Origin: Pyrenopolyporus hunteri
Taxonomy: Eukaryota; Ascomycota; Sordariomycetes; Xylariales; Hypoxylaceae
Assembly (NCBI GenBank): GCA_902806595.1
Contig: CADCXC010000005.1
Coordinates: 2,356,001-2,420,000 of the forward strand
DNA length: 64,000 bases
Direction: 5' to 3'
The first letter of the stretch is position 1, and each line of letters begins with the position of its first letter. The notes beneath the pieces were generated by a model, which saw only the letters and a list, made by a program, of their open reading frames with translations, was not told the DNA's origin and did no database searches. This document shows positions 25,216-36,888 of the stretch, piece after piece. Both the position numbers and the translations under genes were made by a program.

Positions 25216-26616
25216 ATGCGGGAATTCATGGACTACATCCAGTCTGCTTTCTACGCTGCAACTGGCTGGAATCGCGACAACAGCTATTCCTCGCTCAATG
25301 CAACGTCCGACGCCCTCTTGAGCTTCCCAACGCCTCGGGGCCTCCGCCTCACCCTCTCCTCTCTCGCGACACCACAGTTTGCAACCTCGTATCAACTGGG
25401 CACCGTGGGCATAGTCGACGGCTCTATTTCCTACTTGTACTCGACCGTGCCTCTCCACAATGCCATCGCCCAAAGCGATAAGATACCTCTACCAGATCTA
25501 TTAAGAAGTTATCGTCCGCTCGCCGAGTTACCTCGCCGGACTGGAGAAAAGGAAAAAGGAGAGGGAGGGTTAATCAAAGACAGCCTTGCATATGGGAGGC
25601 TCTACCTCCCCGCGTCAATGCTGGAAGCTCTGGTGGTTCGGAGGGTTTCGCCTATGCTACAGTTCCAATTAAGCGCCGTATCGAACCATGAACTGCGGAA
25701 TGGGGGTATTATTCTAGGCATGGTGCAGTATGACGAAGGTCGCTATTCGGTGGAGGGCCTCGCATCGTCGGACGGTGGCTTGCTCGGAGTACGTGGACTA
25801 TACAATTTTGGCGGAGACGTTGGGCTCTTGGATGCGCCGACGCAACCGGCGTCTACTAATGGGAACGGAACTGGTAATGGTGAGCGAGAACGCATCTTCG
25901 GTCGGTTCAGCGCCGGCGCGGAACTTTACTATGGAACGTTGAATAAGTCGGGTGGCATGAGCTTTGGGACTAGATTTGCGACGCTGCCTACGCACCGAGG
26001 CACCCCTCTTACTGCGACAATGACGATCAACCCGTTGATGGGGACTCTTAGCTGGAGCTACGCGGTTATGGCAGGTAGCTATTGTTCTCTTGCGACGAGG
26101 ATGGATTTCAACGTCTACAGTTACGAAAGCGACTGGGCTGTAGGCATGGAACTCTGGAGGAAGAGAGCGGCTTGGTCCGTTAATCAGGAATCGGATGAAG
26201 CACCGACGCCAATGCCCGCACCAGAAGCCACAATCCCCGAGAGGAGTTTCCAGACCAAGACGGAATGGAATTTTGAGACGCCGTCCCTAACCTTGGACGG
26301 GGCTGAAACTTCGCCGCCATCAGAGGTCATGGCGCAGCCGGAGGAGGAAAAGAAAAAAGAAAGAAGTTTCCAAGCGAAGATGGAGTGGAGGCTAGACGAC
26401 CCGGACACGGATTCGGCGTCAACGACGAGCCCTGATGAAGGGGATGACCAGTACTCGGGCGTTCTGAAGGCGCGCCTAGACCAACATCTTCGAGTCGGGC
26501 TTTTGTGGGAGGGTCGAGCAAAGTCTTTGCTTTTTAGTCTTGGCAGTAGCATCGACTTGCGGAGGTTAGATTCCCCCTTCCGCACTCTTGGGCTAGAAGT
26601 ACAATTCTCGTCGTGA
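25216..26616 (+). CDS. mdm10: Mitochondrial distribution and morphology protein 10
   Basis: Single exon of 466 residues starting MREFMDYIQSAFY, the conserved N-terminus of Mdm10. The segment WNRDNSYSSLNATSDALLSFPTPRG is diagnostic and is followed by a run of amphipathic strands for the outer-membrane beta-barrel, closing with LRRLDSPFRTLGLEVQFSS, a C-terminal beta-signal. Mdm10 belongs to the ERMES complex that tethers endoplasmic reticulum to mitochondria, and it also associates with the SAM complex in tom40 assembly. Two features stand out. There is an NGNGTGNG loop near residue 215. There is also an internal near-duplication, RSFQTKTEWNF and RSFQAKMEWRL, near residues 342 and 381, within a charged, Pro/Glu-rich insertion. 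The ATG at 25216 is preferred over an upstream non-ATG extension. Confidence 0.95.
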   Translation: MREFMDYIQSAFYAATGWNRDNSYSSLNATSDALLSFPTPRGLRLTLSSLATPQFATSYQLGTVGIVDGSISYLYSTVPLHNAIAQSDKIPLPDLLRSYRPLAELPRRTGEKEKGEGGLIKDSLAYGRLYLPASMLEALVVRRVSPMLQFQLSAVSNHELRNGGIILGMVQYDEGRYSVEGLASSDGGLLGVRGLYNFGGDVGLLDAPTQPASTNGNGTGNGERERIFGRFSAGAELYYGTLNKSGGMSFGTRFATLPTHRGTPLTATMTINPLMGTLSWSYAVMAGSYCSLATRMDFNVYSYESDWAVGMELWRKRAAWSVNQESDEAPTPMPAPEATIPERSFQTKTEWNFETPSLTLDGAETSPPSEVMAQPEEEKKKERSFQAKMEWRLDDPDTDSASTTSPDEGDDQYSGVLKARLDQHLRVGLLWEGRAKSLLFSLGSSIDLRRLDSPFRTLGLEVQFSS

Positions 26617-29600
26617 GGACGCCAATAGGATGAGTCTCGACCCCTTTCCGGTGGCTTTGGTGCCGGACACTATCGAGCTCGCATGGTCGTCCCACCCGAC
26701 TTCGCAATATTACTCGCGCGATCAGGAATTAGTGACACGGCCGCAATTAAGCCCCCTAATGCTCGCATATCTCACACCAACCAATCGTTGGAGCTGAGGT
26801 GCCCTGGCAGCATCCTTCCGAGGCGGACTTCCCGTGCGAGCGGCGTATGGTATGGTCGCACTCCAGGCAGGTGGCTTTCAACGGCAGGGAAAGACTACAA
26901 GCTATGTGTTCCTTTTATTATGGCCGTGATAACTACCGCTAGGTGACGCCAGTGTTAGAAACACACCCCGACGCCACGCCTTCCTTGGTCTATGTAGGTC
27001 GATGCGACTCTGCCCCTGGTGGTCATAGCCAGAACTCGGTATCGGCTAACGAACGCCTATGTATGTATGCTACCCCCTGCAGACAGGTAGCCTGGGAAAT
27101 TGGCTAGTTAGAGGTGGAACGCCTCGGCTGATACTTGAGTCGCGTTCGACGTTGCTCTACCACCTTGGCGTTCGACAGAACGCTATGCCGCCGCAAAGCT
27201 TAGGTAGCTTCTTTCCTCTCGTCTCTTGCCTTGGCTTGACGCCGAGAAACGGGCCGTCTTCTTGGAAAAAGCTTGCTTTAGAGGTATGGATCTGTTACCG
27301 ATCCAATGCTATGCCTGCCTCAGTTCTCAAGATATGACGGGGCATGATACGAGTCTTACAAGACAAGCACTCAAGTCTGGATAGACCACCCTACACTATA
27401 TAGGTAGTTAGAATTCTGAAGATATGCCATGTATGCTGCTAGTCCCGTAATACGGGACTCGAAGAAATGAAAAGAAAAAAAAATTATAAGAGTTCGCATA
27501 GCATCCCTCCCTCGGTTGTAGGAGAAGTGTTGCGTCGATTCGTTATAGGCTTTGTATGTAAGGTACGTGATAGCCGACTTACACTATACATGTACTCTGT
27601 ACCTTTTTGCAGGAGGGGTTGGGTTCAGCTTCAAGAGGTACGTACTGGAGGCTGAGGACCTTGATGGCCAGCTGAGGTAGGATTCGGCATGAGAACCCTG
27701 ATGGATGAGCTAGTGTGTGGGCTTTTATACTAAAAAGCGTTTAGTAGCGGCACCAACCGACGTATCACGAGCCGCTCATGGGAAAGGGCGGGGACCTTGT
27801 CATGAGAAGAGGGTACTCGTATCTAGATGTACCAGGGAACGTCTGAATAAGGGACGCGATTAGTATGGGAATCCATACGATGAATAAAAATACCGCCGAA
27901 GAAGAATCTACAGAAGCTGGGAATGACCCCGAATTTTCTGTCTCTATTCTTCATAACTTAATTGTCCTAGGCAGCTCTTTTTGCATTGTATTGTACATGC
28001 TGGTAGGCACTGTTGCAAGGTTGATTAAATTTAATGTTAATTTAATCATGATTGAATCAGCCCTGTCAACTGGCGTTAGGCTTTGTCGCGAAGGCACAGC
28101 ATATTATGTACTCGATAGACGTTATTTTTGACTTTTATTCTATGGTAGCCAAGCCATCTGTAAGCCTTCGGATGGGACGTTACCTAGTACATGTGTAGGC
28201 ACTCTGACCTTGAAGATGTCGATACGAGAAGCATGTAATCTAGATACCTACCTAAAATCGACTTACTGCGCTGTAGTAAACCGATGCTTTCAGTTTAGGT
28301 ATATACGCGCGCTAAAAAAGAGTAAGGAAAGGGAAAACTTCGTCTTTACCACTGCGTGGTCTGGGACCGACTTAGCCTCGAGCTTTAGTATTTGTTATTT
28401 TTTATGAAAGTACCGCATATATAGGGAGGTACGCAGTAGCTGCGAGAGTGCCTGCACGAAACAAGCTTATCCACACATGCCACCGCCATAATAGCCAATG
28501 AGCGTACGCTAAACTAAGTCGCTAGTCCCACTCCCTTGTCATATTTCCTAAAACGTCGTATGCGCCGGACGGTACGTACCTCTGCTTAAGTCAGTCTAAC
28601 GTAGGAACCCAACAGGGAGGGTCCACTAAGGGCCACTGACCATTCCCTGGCCGTTCCCTGCTGACAATTATATCAACTTTATACGGTTCAGGTCTCAGGT
28701 CGTTTTGACCATCAAGGTTCTCAGTTTTTCCATGATCATGACATTTGCGACGTTTGTCCCTTCTTTCTTCTTCTCTTGTAAATCCCTCGCCGCACACACC
28801 CCCCTTCCACGTAGGTACTTTCCCGCATTAGATATTCGTCTACCCGGATTAGTCGCTACATTATTGTAAATAGAGGGGAGCTAAAGTACCTAATAAAAAT
28901 GCCCGTACATAATAAATCTAGAGGATGTTATGTCATTTTCCACCCTTCCGTACTCTATGTGTCCATATACTAAGTATATACACACGCTTTTGCGATCCTC
29001 CTACCCGTCCCATTTGCATATCCACCCGCGCGGGTCACGATCCTCTCTATTTTGTTCAGCTAACCTGAACCTGCGGCGCTTCTTGTGCTGATCACCCCAC
29101 GGCGCTCGTTGTCATTCAACCCACGTAGAGTACCTAACCTAGTCCCTCATCAGTCCGTCGACCACAGACTTTTTCGTCTTCCCACTGTTACTTACACATT
29201 TTCATCAAAGTCTGTGCTCGTCACGGTAACCCGCGCGTACATCTACATTTCGCACGGGGTCGGCAGAACTGTACCAAGGAAGACTTCCTAGATCATCTGC
29301 GAGATCGCGCATTATAGATCTCTTGGAATATCGCGGCACACAAACTATCTACCTATCCCCTGGCACGAGACTGGTTCGTTTCGTCCCGCTAGTAACGCAT
29401 ATTACTCGTTAAATATTACAATCGCCATCGTTGTCGTCGCCGGTACCTGAATTAGTCCACAACCCCCCTGGCTCTCTCACACGCTCTTCGAGTCAGGGAA
29501 CTACGACAACTGGTTCCATCGGCAGCCGGAGACCTAGTACTACATTCTATTAACAAGCTGCTAGGTTGTCTTGCCTGGAACTGAGAGGGATACTCGGTGT

Positions 29601-30292
29601 TTTCCTAATAGGTAAGGTCCATTTTCTTCCTGCCCATTTCGTGTTGTTCGGCTTCCTAGCTGTCTTTGGTCCTGTTCGCGATTCGGCAAACCCTAGGTAG
29701 GAATGGGAGAGACATGGGATGTGTAAAAGGTTCTCTTCGATGCAAGGACCCGTTGGCGTTAGTTTCAATATGCCATCAAGGTTCTCTTCTACATCCAGAA
29801 GTTTGGCCCTAACGTTACGCTAAACTCCTCGGGTTTTCCTGTTCATCTTTTTTTCTCTTCTTCTTTCGGGAATTAACAACTGTATTGTTTTTCTTAAATT
29901 GGCGCTCGTTGAAAGAAAGTCGATACACCTTGTTGGAATCTCCTGTTCGTGTTATCATATCTCCACCCCGGGTACTGCGTTTTTGCAGCCGCAGAAAAAA
30001 AAATCTATTTATTACCTGCACTGTCCCGCTAACTTACAGCCTCCAGTCTCGGCATTCTGCAGACTCCTAGGTCGGTAATTAACTCCTATCTTCTTCCCAC
30101 CGCCTCCTGTTCGTGTCTTTCTGACATCTTGGCGAAGTTAGGTTCACTCCCAGAGGCCTCATAAGACTACCACGGCTCCAACCCCCTGAGTCAATTCGTG
30201 GCATCTCGGCATACCCTCTTTTTTTCTTATCTTAGGGTGAATATTTCGAGATACTCGCTTCCTAGATTCTATTAACAGAAAAACTCTTCGAG
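26617..30292. other. 3.7-kb region without a recognisable gene
   Basis: Several short open frames (for example 26683-26946, 27059-27337 and 27865-28131) have translations without domain, signal peptide or consistent codon use, so I do not call them. CT-rich tracts accumulate between about 29000 and 30290, as expected for a long fungal promoter and 5' leader of the zinc transporter. A spliced gene with tiny exons cannot be excluded. Confidence 0.5.
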
Positions 30293-31471
30293 ATGTCGGC
30301 GTTACATACGGCCTTGGGCGCCGTTCTTCGAATGCGCCAGGAAGACGGCTCCTCTGAGGAGGCCCCCGAATCCGGCTTCACCGTCACGACAGATTGCGAC
30401 ACTGGTAACGAATACGATGGACGGATGGGAGTGCGCATCTCATCCATCTTCGTTATTTTGGTGGGTTCGTTGATCGGCGCTGTGTTGCCCGTTGTCCTAG
30501 CTCGCGGCTCGAAGATAAGGGTGAACGGAACGGCATTCTTCATCGCCAAATACTTCGGTTCGGGTGTCATCATAGGAACGGCGTTTATGCATCTCCTCTC
30601 CCCGGCATTCGACGCTTTGAAGTCGCCCTGCCTTCCGGAAGGCCCGATTAACGATTACGATTGGGCGGCGGGTATCTGCTTAATGACCGTGTTTGTCATG
30701 TTCACCATCGAACTTCTTGCCAGCCGATTCGACTTCTTTGGACATGACCATCAAGACGCGGCCGTCATTGATCCGTCTTTGGATATCCTTAAGAAAGGTA
30801 CCGAGGGCTCAAAGTCGGCAGCGCACGACGTCGAAGGTGGTGTGGCTAGCAAGGAGAATAAGTCGAGCCGCGACAACGAGAATGGTTTGAACCTGCCCAC
30901 GGACGTTAGCTACCCTCCCGGCGGTGAAGACCACCTTGGACACCAACGCGAACACCAAGACGACAACAGTCACACCGCCTTCGCCGCCCAGATGACCGGA
31001 CTCTTCATTCTCGAATTCGGCGTCATCTTCCACAGCATCTTCATCGGTCTGACGCTTGCGGTTTCCGGCGACGAGTTCACAGTCCTATACATCGTGCTCG
31101 TCTTCCACCAGACGTTCGAAGGTCTCGGTCTCGGCTCGCGGTTGGCTACAGCGCAATGGCCTGCCTCCAAGTCCTGGATGCCGTATGTATTGGCGCTTGG
31201 ATACGCGCTCAGCACGCCGATAGCGATTGCCGTCGGTCTCGGAGTGCGCACGACCCTGCAACCCGGCAGCCCGAAGAGCCTGGTCATAAATGGCGTCTTC
31301 GATTCCATTAGCGCTGGAATTCTTATCTATACGGGTCTCGTCGAATTACTCGCCCACGAATTCATGTTCAACTCGTACATGCGCAATGCCGGCCTGAAGG
31401 TTCAGCTCTTCGCACTAGGGTGCGTCGCCTTGGGTTGCGGACTGATGGCCGTGCTCGCGGAGTGGGCTTGA
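30293..31471 (+). CDS. ZIP-family plasma-membrane zinc/iron transporter (Zrt1/2-like)
   Basis: Single exon of 392 residues. The extracellular N-terminus is followed by TM1 (SIFVILVGSLIGAVLPVV), TM2 (FIAKYFGSGVIIGTAFMHLL) and TM3. The cytoplasmic loop (about 150-230) is His/Asp-rich (GHDHQD, HLGHQREHQDDNSH), as expected for zinc sensing or turnover. The C-terminal half carries the metal-binding signature helices HSIFIGLTL (TM4) and VFHQTFEGLGLGSRL (TM5), then three more membrane segments. These match fungal Zrt1/Zrt2 and Arabidopsis ZIP families, which import Zn2+. I did not find a convincing Zap1-type zinc-response element upstream by eye. Confidence 0.92.
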   Translation: MSALHTALGAVLRMRQEDGSSEEAPESGFTVTTDCDTGNEYDGRMGVRISSIFVILVGSLIGAVLPVVLARGSKIRVNGTAFFIAKYFGSGVIIGTAFMHLLSPAFDALKSPCLPEGPINDYDWAAGICLMTVFVMFTIELLASRFDFFGHDHQDAAVIDPSLDILKKGTEGSKSAAHDVEGGVASKENKSSRDNENGLNLPTDVSYPPGGEDHLGHQREHQDDNSHTAFAAQMTGLFILEFGVIFHSIFIGLTLAVSGDEFTVLYIVLVFHQTFEGLGLGSRLATAQWPASKSWMPYVLALGYALSTPIAIAVGLGVRTTLQPGSPKSLVINGVFDSISAGILIYTGLVELLAHEFMFNSYMRNAGLKVQLFALGCVALGCGLMAVLAEWA

Positions 31472-32757
31472 GCTTCCTCTTAGGATTCCGATGACACCGT
31501 TGATTACGCTAATAACGAATGGTAATAATGACAAGGGCATTGGCATTGGCACCGTGCGGATTTACGGTTTTCTTTATACATGGGGCTTTCTCACATCTCA
31601 CATGTTTGCCTACGAGTTTTTTTTCTTCGAGTCTAGCTACGCTTCGACGAGCCGGCAGCTATACGATGTACATAGGGAAACGTTGCGTCACTACCGCACA
31701 GCCTGGGATAATCATAGGAAATGTACACTAATAAGCCCATTTTCTACGCAGTCCGCGACATATCCGTCTTCGCATACGTCGCTATAGATGATTTCCCGTG
31801 CCTATTATTCTAACCCTAGTCCCTAGGAATAGTAAAACATGGCAGCATCCTATTCATGTGTTTGCTTTTCTCGATTACATGTATGACCTCCCCGCACGCC
31901 AAAATAAGACTTATCATATTGGTATCGCGTAAGCTCGACAACCAGATAGATACTTCGATCTTCGGCTGATTGTGCTACAGACTTCGGGTTCACTACTCGC
32001 CTATCAAATCTGGCGAACATACCTTGCTAGTGTTTTATAGAAGCATCTACCCTCCTCAGCCTATCTGGTAGGTCGGCGTGTCTCCTGTCCTATATTATAA
32101 CCCCTTTTTAATAGGTCTAACATGGATGATGGGTATAGCATTCCTCTTCAGCTCAGCGCAACTATACGGCTAGGCACTGTATTGTGCATCTGTTTGCTCG
32201 CGTAGGAAGAGTCACTTATTCTCTATTCCTTATCATTTATGGCAGCTGGAGTAGATAGGTAACTAGACCCCCTTTATTCTCCTGCATAAAAACTCTCACT
32301 CGCCCCCCTTGGGTAAATAACACTGATATTTTGTCTCCTCCCGCTTCCTCTCACCTTTCTTGCATACGTCTTCTCATTTGTGATCTAGTTGCGGGCTCTA
32401 ATATCAGTATCTTGGCCTTGTGGACGTCAATGACCGCCCAGTTGCCTACCTAGGTAGTCTATCATTTTCGGCTGCTTACGGCGTAGATATACATCGGAAC
32501 TTCTGCTCCTTGATGTTGGGTGTGTGTCATAGATGGGTATACCAGCGCTGGCGCCAGAGCCTGACTATTCTTCAATATAATTCCTCGCCTCCTCTTGCAT
32601 CTATCATCATATTGTATATATTATAGGCCCAGAGCGCGCCCCTTAACGTCCACTACTTTATCCAAACCCTGCAGCCGTCGATCATCTCGGGTATCGCGCA
32701 GCTGCTTCAACTTGATACACCTCGTTAATACTACTATTCCTTTGCTCTGTTCATAGT
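31472..32757. other. Intergenic region before the ankyrin-deaminase gene
   Basis: No gene recognised. The open frames at 31491-31787 and 32420-32626 look random. The final 100 bp lead into the ATG at 32758. Confidence 0.5.
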
Positions 32758-35391
32758 ATGGACGAAGATAACTACATCGCAGCTATGGAGCTCGGCCTCA
32801 AACCAATTCATCTAGCTTGCCTCGAGGGTGACTTAGAAACGGTTATCAAGCTAGCTTGCCAACCTGGCGTTGTCAATACACTCACGGAGCCTCATATGGG
32901 CACGGAATGGCAACTTCGCGAGACGCCGATGTGAGTAACCTATCTCTTATTCGCAGTGTTACCGAGCTCCCCATCATCTTTAGCACCCAACCTTTTCCCC
33001 TCAGGCGCAGGAGAGAAAATTCTGACTCGATATGTTGCAGTAAACTCGCCTCTCTTATGGGCCATCTCAGTATCGTTGAATTCCTAATAGGGGAGGGGGC
33101 TACTTTATCCCAGGCCGGTCTCCACGCTTCCTCGTACGCAGCAGACGAAGGCTTCGCGGTACGCCGTAGGGAATTCTTTCTAGAAACTGTTAGGATAGGA
33201 CGGGAACACCCGGATGCTCACAATACGCGCAAGACAATTCATCATCTGTTGACTTCTATTGGTCGTAGGAGTGTGCTCTTTGCAAGTAAGTGATATCAAG
33301 GTCGATTATATTCTTTAATCTAGTATCATACTAGGAATTCTATATCCCGAATACGTCGCTATCTCGAAGCCAAATTATGCCGCACCCAACCCCTGAGAAA
33401 AGTAACGATCACGTACACTAACTCCCATCTCCGCAGTGCGCGGCCCCAGAGCCGACCTCGGGTTCGCGGACTACAAACTCGCGAAGCAAGGGCGGCACAT
33501 CGTGGTGTACGCGCCCGTGCAGCGGATCAGGACGGACATCCCGCTGGACCGGAGCAAGACGATCGGGGCGATCACGGCCAAGGGCAGCGGGGAGGTGCTG
33601 ATGACGGCGCACAGCGGGTTCCGGCGCGGCGGCGAGCGCGACGGCGCCCGGTGCCTCGACACCAACCGGTACAACTACGTCGCGCTGCACCACGTCGCCG
33701 GCCTGCTCGGCTTCCGCTTCCCGGGGAGCAAGCACGACAACGGCAACCGCCCCGCGACCGACGAGCACCGCGGCCGCGCCCACGCCGGCCACGTCGAGGT
33801 CCTGCTCGCGGCCTGGTACGCCCTCGAGATGACGAGGAAGGTCAGCGGGTGCGGTGGCGGGAGCGGGGAGCAGGACGCGGACGCGGATGCGGATGCGGAC
33901 CTGGAGGCGCTGCTCGCGCGCATGCATACGCTCAGGCGCGCGACGCTGGGGGACGCCCGCTCGGCGGTCATATTGATCGATTCGCAGCCGTGCGCGACGT
34001 GCCTGAAGTTCATAAACCACCTGTTCCAGTACACGGGCCTGCACTTCGTCGTCAAGGGCGGGGTGGGCGTGGGGCCGACGCTGGCGACGAAGGATCAGAG
34101 GAACGGGATGAGGTGCGATACTTTTGGCGATGCGTTCCCGGAGTCTGACGGGGAGGAAGAGTTGGAGTCTGAGCCTGGTATTATGGGGGGTCCTTCCGTG
34201 ATTCGAGGTATGGGTGACGCTGACACTACTGAGGAGGATGAACCTACCGTTATACCGGAAACACGCCAAGCATCCGCTATTGAGGGGAGATCGATGGAAG
34301 GACCACGGTTTTCTCCCGTGCTGGATATGGGTGCTAGCGGTGCTACTCCCATTGTAAACGCCGCTACACACCGGGCCATACCGTTTACGCCCGTCCGGTC
34401 GAGGATGCAATGGCCGATCCCCGAAAGCAGATCGCGCTTCTTCGCCGTCGAGGATCCGTTCAGTGATATTCCGTCCCACCGGCCCGATAACCATTTCGAA
34501 CTCCTGGCCGAGTACAAGAAGAAAACGCCGGTATACGAGTTCCCGGGATACAAGGTGATAATGGCAAACGGTCGTCCTCACCACCACCAGCGGCAACAGC
34601 AACGTCTTACAACCCCCTTTACCCCTTGCCCAGCAGCCGGCCAAAGACAGCCTACTCCAGCAAGGGAAAAGGTCGTATTTGTCGATCTCCTAGATGACGA
34701 CGACGACGCGGCATATTCATCAGTGGACAGTAACAACGGATCGGCAGCCAAGCGACCTTTGTCCGCAATTAACAGCCGAGGAGACGGTGACAGCAACAAT
34801 AGTAATAATCTGAATAATAACCCTAACCAGCCACTCTCCCGCGAAGGCGTGTTCTCATACTGCAGTTTCGAGCCGATCGCGGCCCGAGAGCGCGACGACC
34901 TGTACGTCAAAGAGGAGAGCCGAAGCCGAGCGGATATAGGGCACGCCGGCAATGCTATCATGGTAAGCGATGGCGAAAATAACAATCATTACAACAACTA
35001 TGACGACGACGTCATCATCGAAGACGACGAATACTACTACATCCCTAAACAAACCGTATCCCAGCAACCTAATCCTGATAACGATGGGCTAGTCGAGGGA
35101 TATGAACGTGGACATGAGCATCAGAATGGGCATGAACCCGAATACGAACAAGATCAAAATCAAGAGCACCAAGAACAAGTGCAACAACAGCAACAGCAAC
35201 AGCAACAAGTACAAGTACAAGCCCTCCCCCTCCCCAGCGCCGTGCGCCTACAACAATGGCGATACCGGCCACCGCCCCGGGCGCAGGCGCAACGGGCGGT
35301 ACTCCAGCCGCGGGGGCGCGAAGGGCAGGGGGCGCGGGCCGGGACGGGGGGGAGCCCGGTGCTAAGGCGGTCGCGGCAGATCAAGTTTTGA
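32758..35391 (+). CDS. Ankyrin-repeat protein fused to a cytidine-deaminase-fold domain
   Basis: Exons 32758-32930, 33041-33285 and 33437-35391 join in frame (GTGAGT and GTAAGT donors, TTGCAG and CCGCAG acceptors), giving 790 residues. The N-terminus has ankyrin-type motifs (KPIHLACLEGDLETVIKLA, then TPIKLASLMGHLSIVEFLI). Residues about 150-375 look like a nucleic-acid/nucleotide deaminase: H258-V-E260 at the start of a helix and P324-C325-A-T-C328 at the start of the next, i.e. HxE plus PCxxC, the zinc ligands and proton-shuttling Glu. A DADADAD insertion lies between the two motifs. This resembles the deaminase domain known in bacterial polymorphic toxins (SsdA-like group) and found in many fungal proteins; the subfamily is an inference. 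The long tail is acidic, then Asn-, His- and Gln-rich, so disordered. Substrate (DNA, RNA or a nucleotide) is unknown. There is no signal peptide. Confidence 0.72.
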
Positions 35392-35983
35392 AAGCCGTTG
35401 AAGAGATATCTAGGGGAGGGGGAGTTGAGGTGCGCTTTGCGTAGTTCGGAGGATTGAAGAGTCGTTGCGAGATACAGGTACTCGGCGTATATTCTCTTGA
35501 GCTGGCGCGTTGCATTGTATTGATGTCGTCTGGTAGCTCTGGTGTACGATATAACGATATATATGGTACTGTTAGTATGCGTGACTCGCTTGTGAAATGA
35601 AAATTCCGTGGGAAGCAAGGGTATCGAGTCTCACAGGGCCGTTTGAATAGTTGCTAGATTTAGACTGGGGGATGGATAAGCTATCCGGCTTCATATTAGA
35701 ATAGGAAAACACGCCATCTTAGTCTCACTTTGTAGAAACGGGTATCTCTTTTCAGACTTGGCTGCTGAAATTACACATCCATTTCTATGCCCAATGCAAG
35801 GTTTCTCGGCTTCTTGCTGATACGATTATCACTAGGATCAGAAATAGTTGGTATGCCATGGGATATTGCGAAACAACGTTCGCCAATCAATTCATCCAGC
35901 CGTTTTCAGACGCCGTGCCCAGAGACCTATGCTACCTAGACCGTAGTAGTAGTAGTTGAATCATTCCCGCATGGTATCAATAT
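35392..35983. other. Convergent 3' intergenic region
   Basis: About 590 bp between the converging deaminase and eS19 genes. No gene is seen. It should hold both 3' UTRs. A GTAGTAGTAGTAGTT microsatellite lies at about 35943-35957. Confidence 0.6.
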
Positions 35984-36888
35984 TTACTCGTCATCTCCCT
36001 CCTCCTCGTCAGCCTCAGCGGTCGTCTGGGCGATTCCTACGAGTCGATTAGTATGGTATTTACCATAGTTACCGTGAAAAGTAGGGGGTAAAAAGGAGGG
36101 GAGAGGAGAGAGGGTAGAACGTACGGTCCAGATCCCGCTGGCCAGACTGGGTGATCCGTCGGCCGCCCTGCTCCTCATCTTGCTCGAGGACGCCGATCTT
36201 CTCGAGGGCCTGGAGGATCTTGCGGTCGACGGAGCCGGAGCCGTCGACGTGCTTGGAGGGGCGGGTGCCACGGTTCTTGGCGTTGCCGTGGACCTTGCGG
36301 AGGCGGCCGACGCCGACCGTCTTGCGCAGGTAGACGTGGCGGGCGACGCTGGCAGCGCGCACGTAGAACCAGTCGATGTTCTGGGGGGGAAGCTCGCGCG
36401 AGGGGCCCGTCTTGACGGTGTCAACCCAACCTGCGGGTGGCGGGCGGCGCATTAGCATTTCATTTCTTGCATCTTCTTAAGAGCCATGGAGGGGGAAAGA
36501 AGTGAGAGAAGTAGGGAACATACCGGGAATGGGCAGCTTGCCCTGTCGCTTCAAGAAGCTAGCGTACGCGTTGATGAACTTCTGCGCCTACAGTGTATCC
36601 AAAACCCATCAGCAAATATTCCGTCGTCAGAAGTCTTGCGACTCCCTCGCGCCTGCTCCCGACAACAATCGACGAGGTGTATTATTTCCCCCTTTCCTAT
36701 TTCCCGTTGTGGCTAGCATCCATAGCATCCATTGTGTTGAATGATCCGCTGCTGCTGCTGCTGCTTTTGCTTTCGCCGGGATATAGTCTCGATGGAGTGC
36801 CAATTCCGATTCACGGCATTGGGCGCATGAGCTTGTGGAAGGTGGAGGGACCTACATCAACATCGCGAACAGAGACTCCGCCGGTCAT
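35984..36888 (-). CDS. rps19: 40S ribosomal protein eS19 (RPS19)
   Basis: Four exons (36888-36856, 36587-36524, 36430-36125, 36036-35984) join in frame to 151 residues. The sequence MTGGVSVRDVD, AQKFINAYASFLKRQGKLPIPG, WVDTVKTGPSRELPPQ, DWFYVRAASVARHVYLRKTV, GRLRKVHGNAKNRG and ALEKIGVLEQDEEQGGRRIT is near-identical to eukaryotic eS19 throughout. The acidic C-terminus EADEEEGDDE is typical of fungi. The protein is required for 18S rRNA 3' processing and lies in the head of the 40S subunit. The first coding exon has only 11 codons, and introns are 268, 93 and 88 nt; early introns are common in fungal ribosomal protein genes. Confidence 0.97.

Noticed and set aside
27865..28131. Possible small membrane protein
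   Set aside because: One hydrophobic stretch, but no conserved motif, biased AT-rich sequence and no supporting context.
33651..34148. Arg/Pro-rich plus-strand frame inside the deaminase exon
   Set aside because: Compositional shadow of GC-rich coding sequence; the deaminase motifs lie in the other frame.
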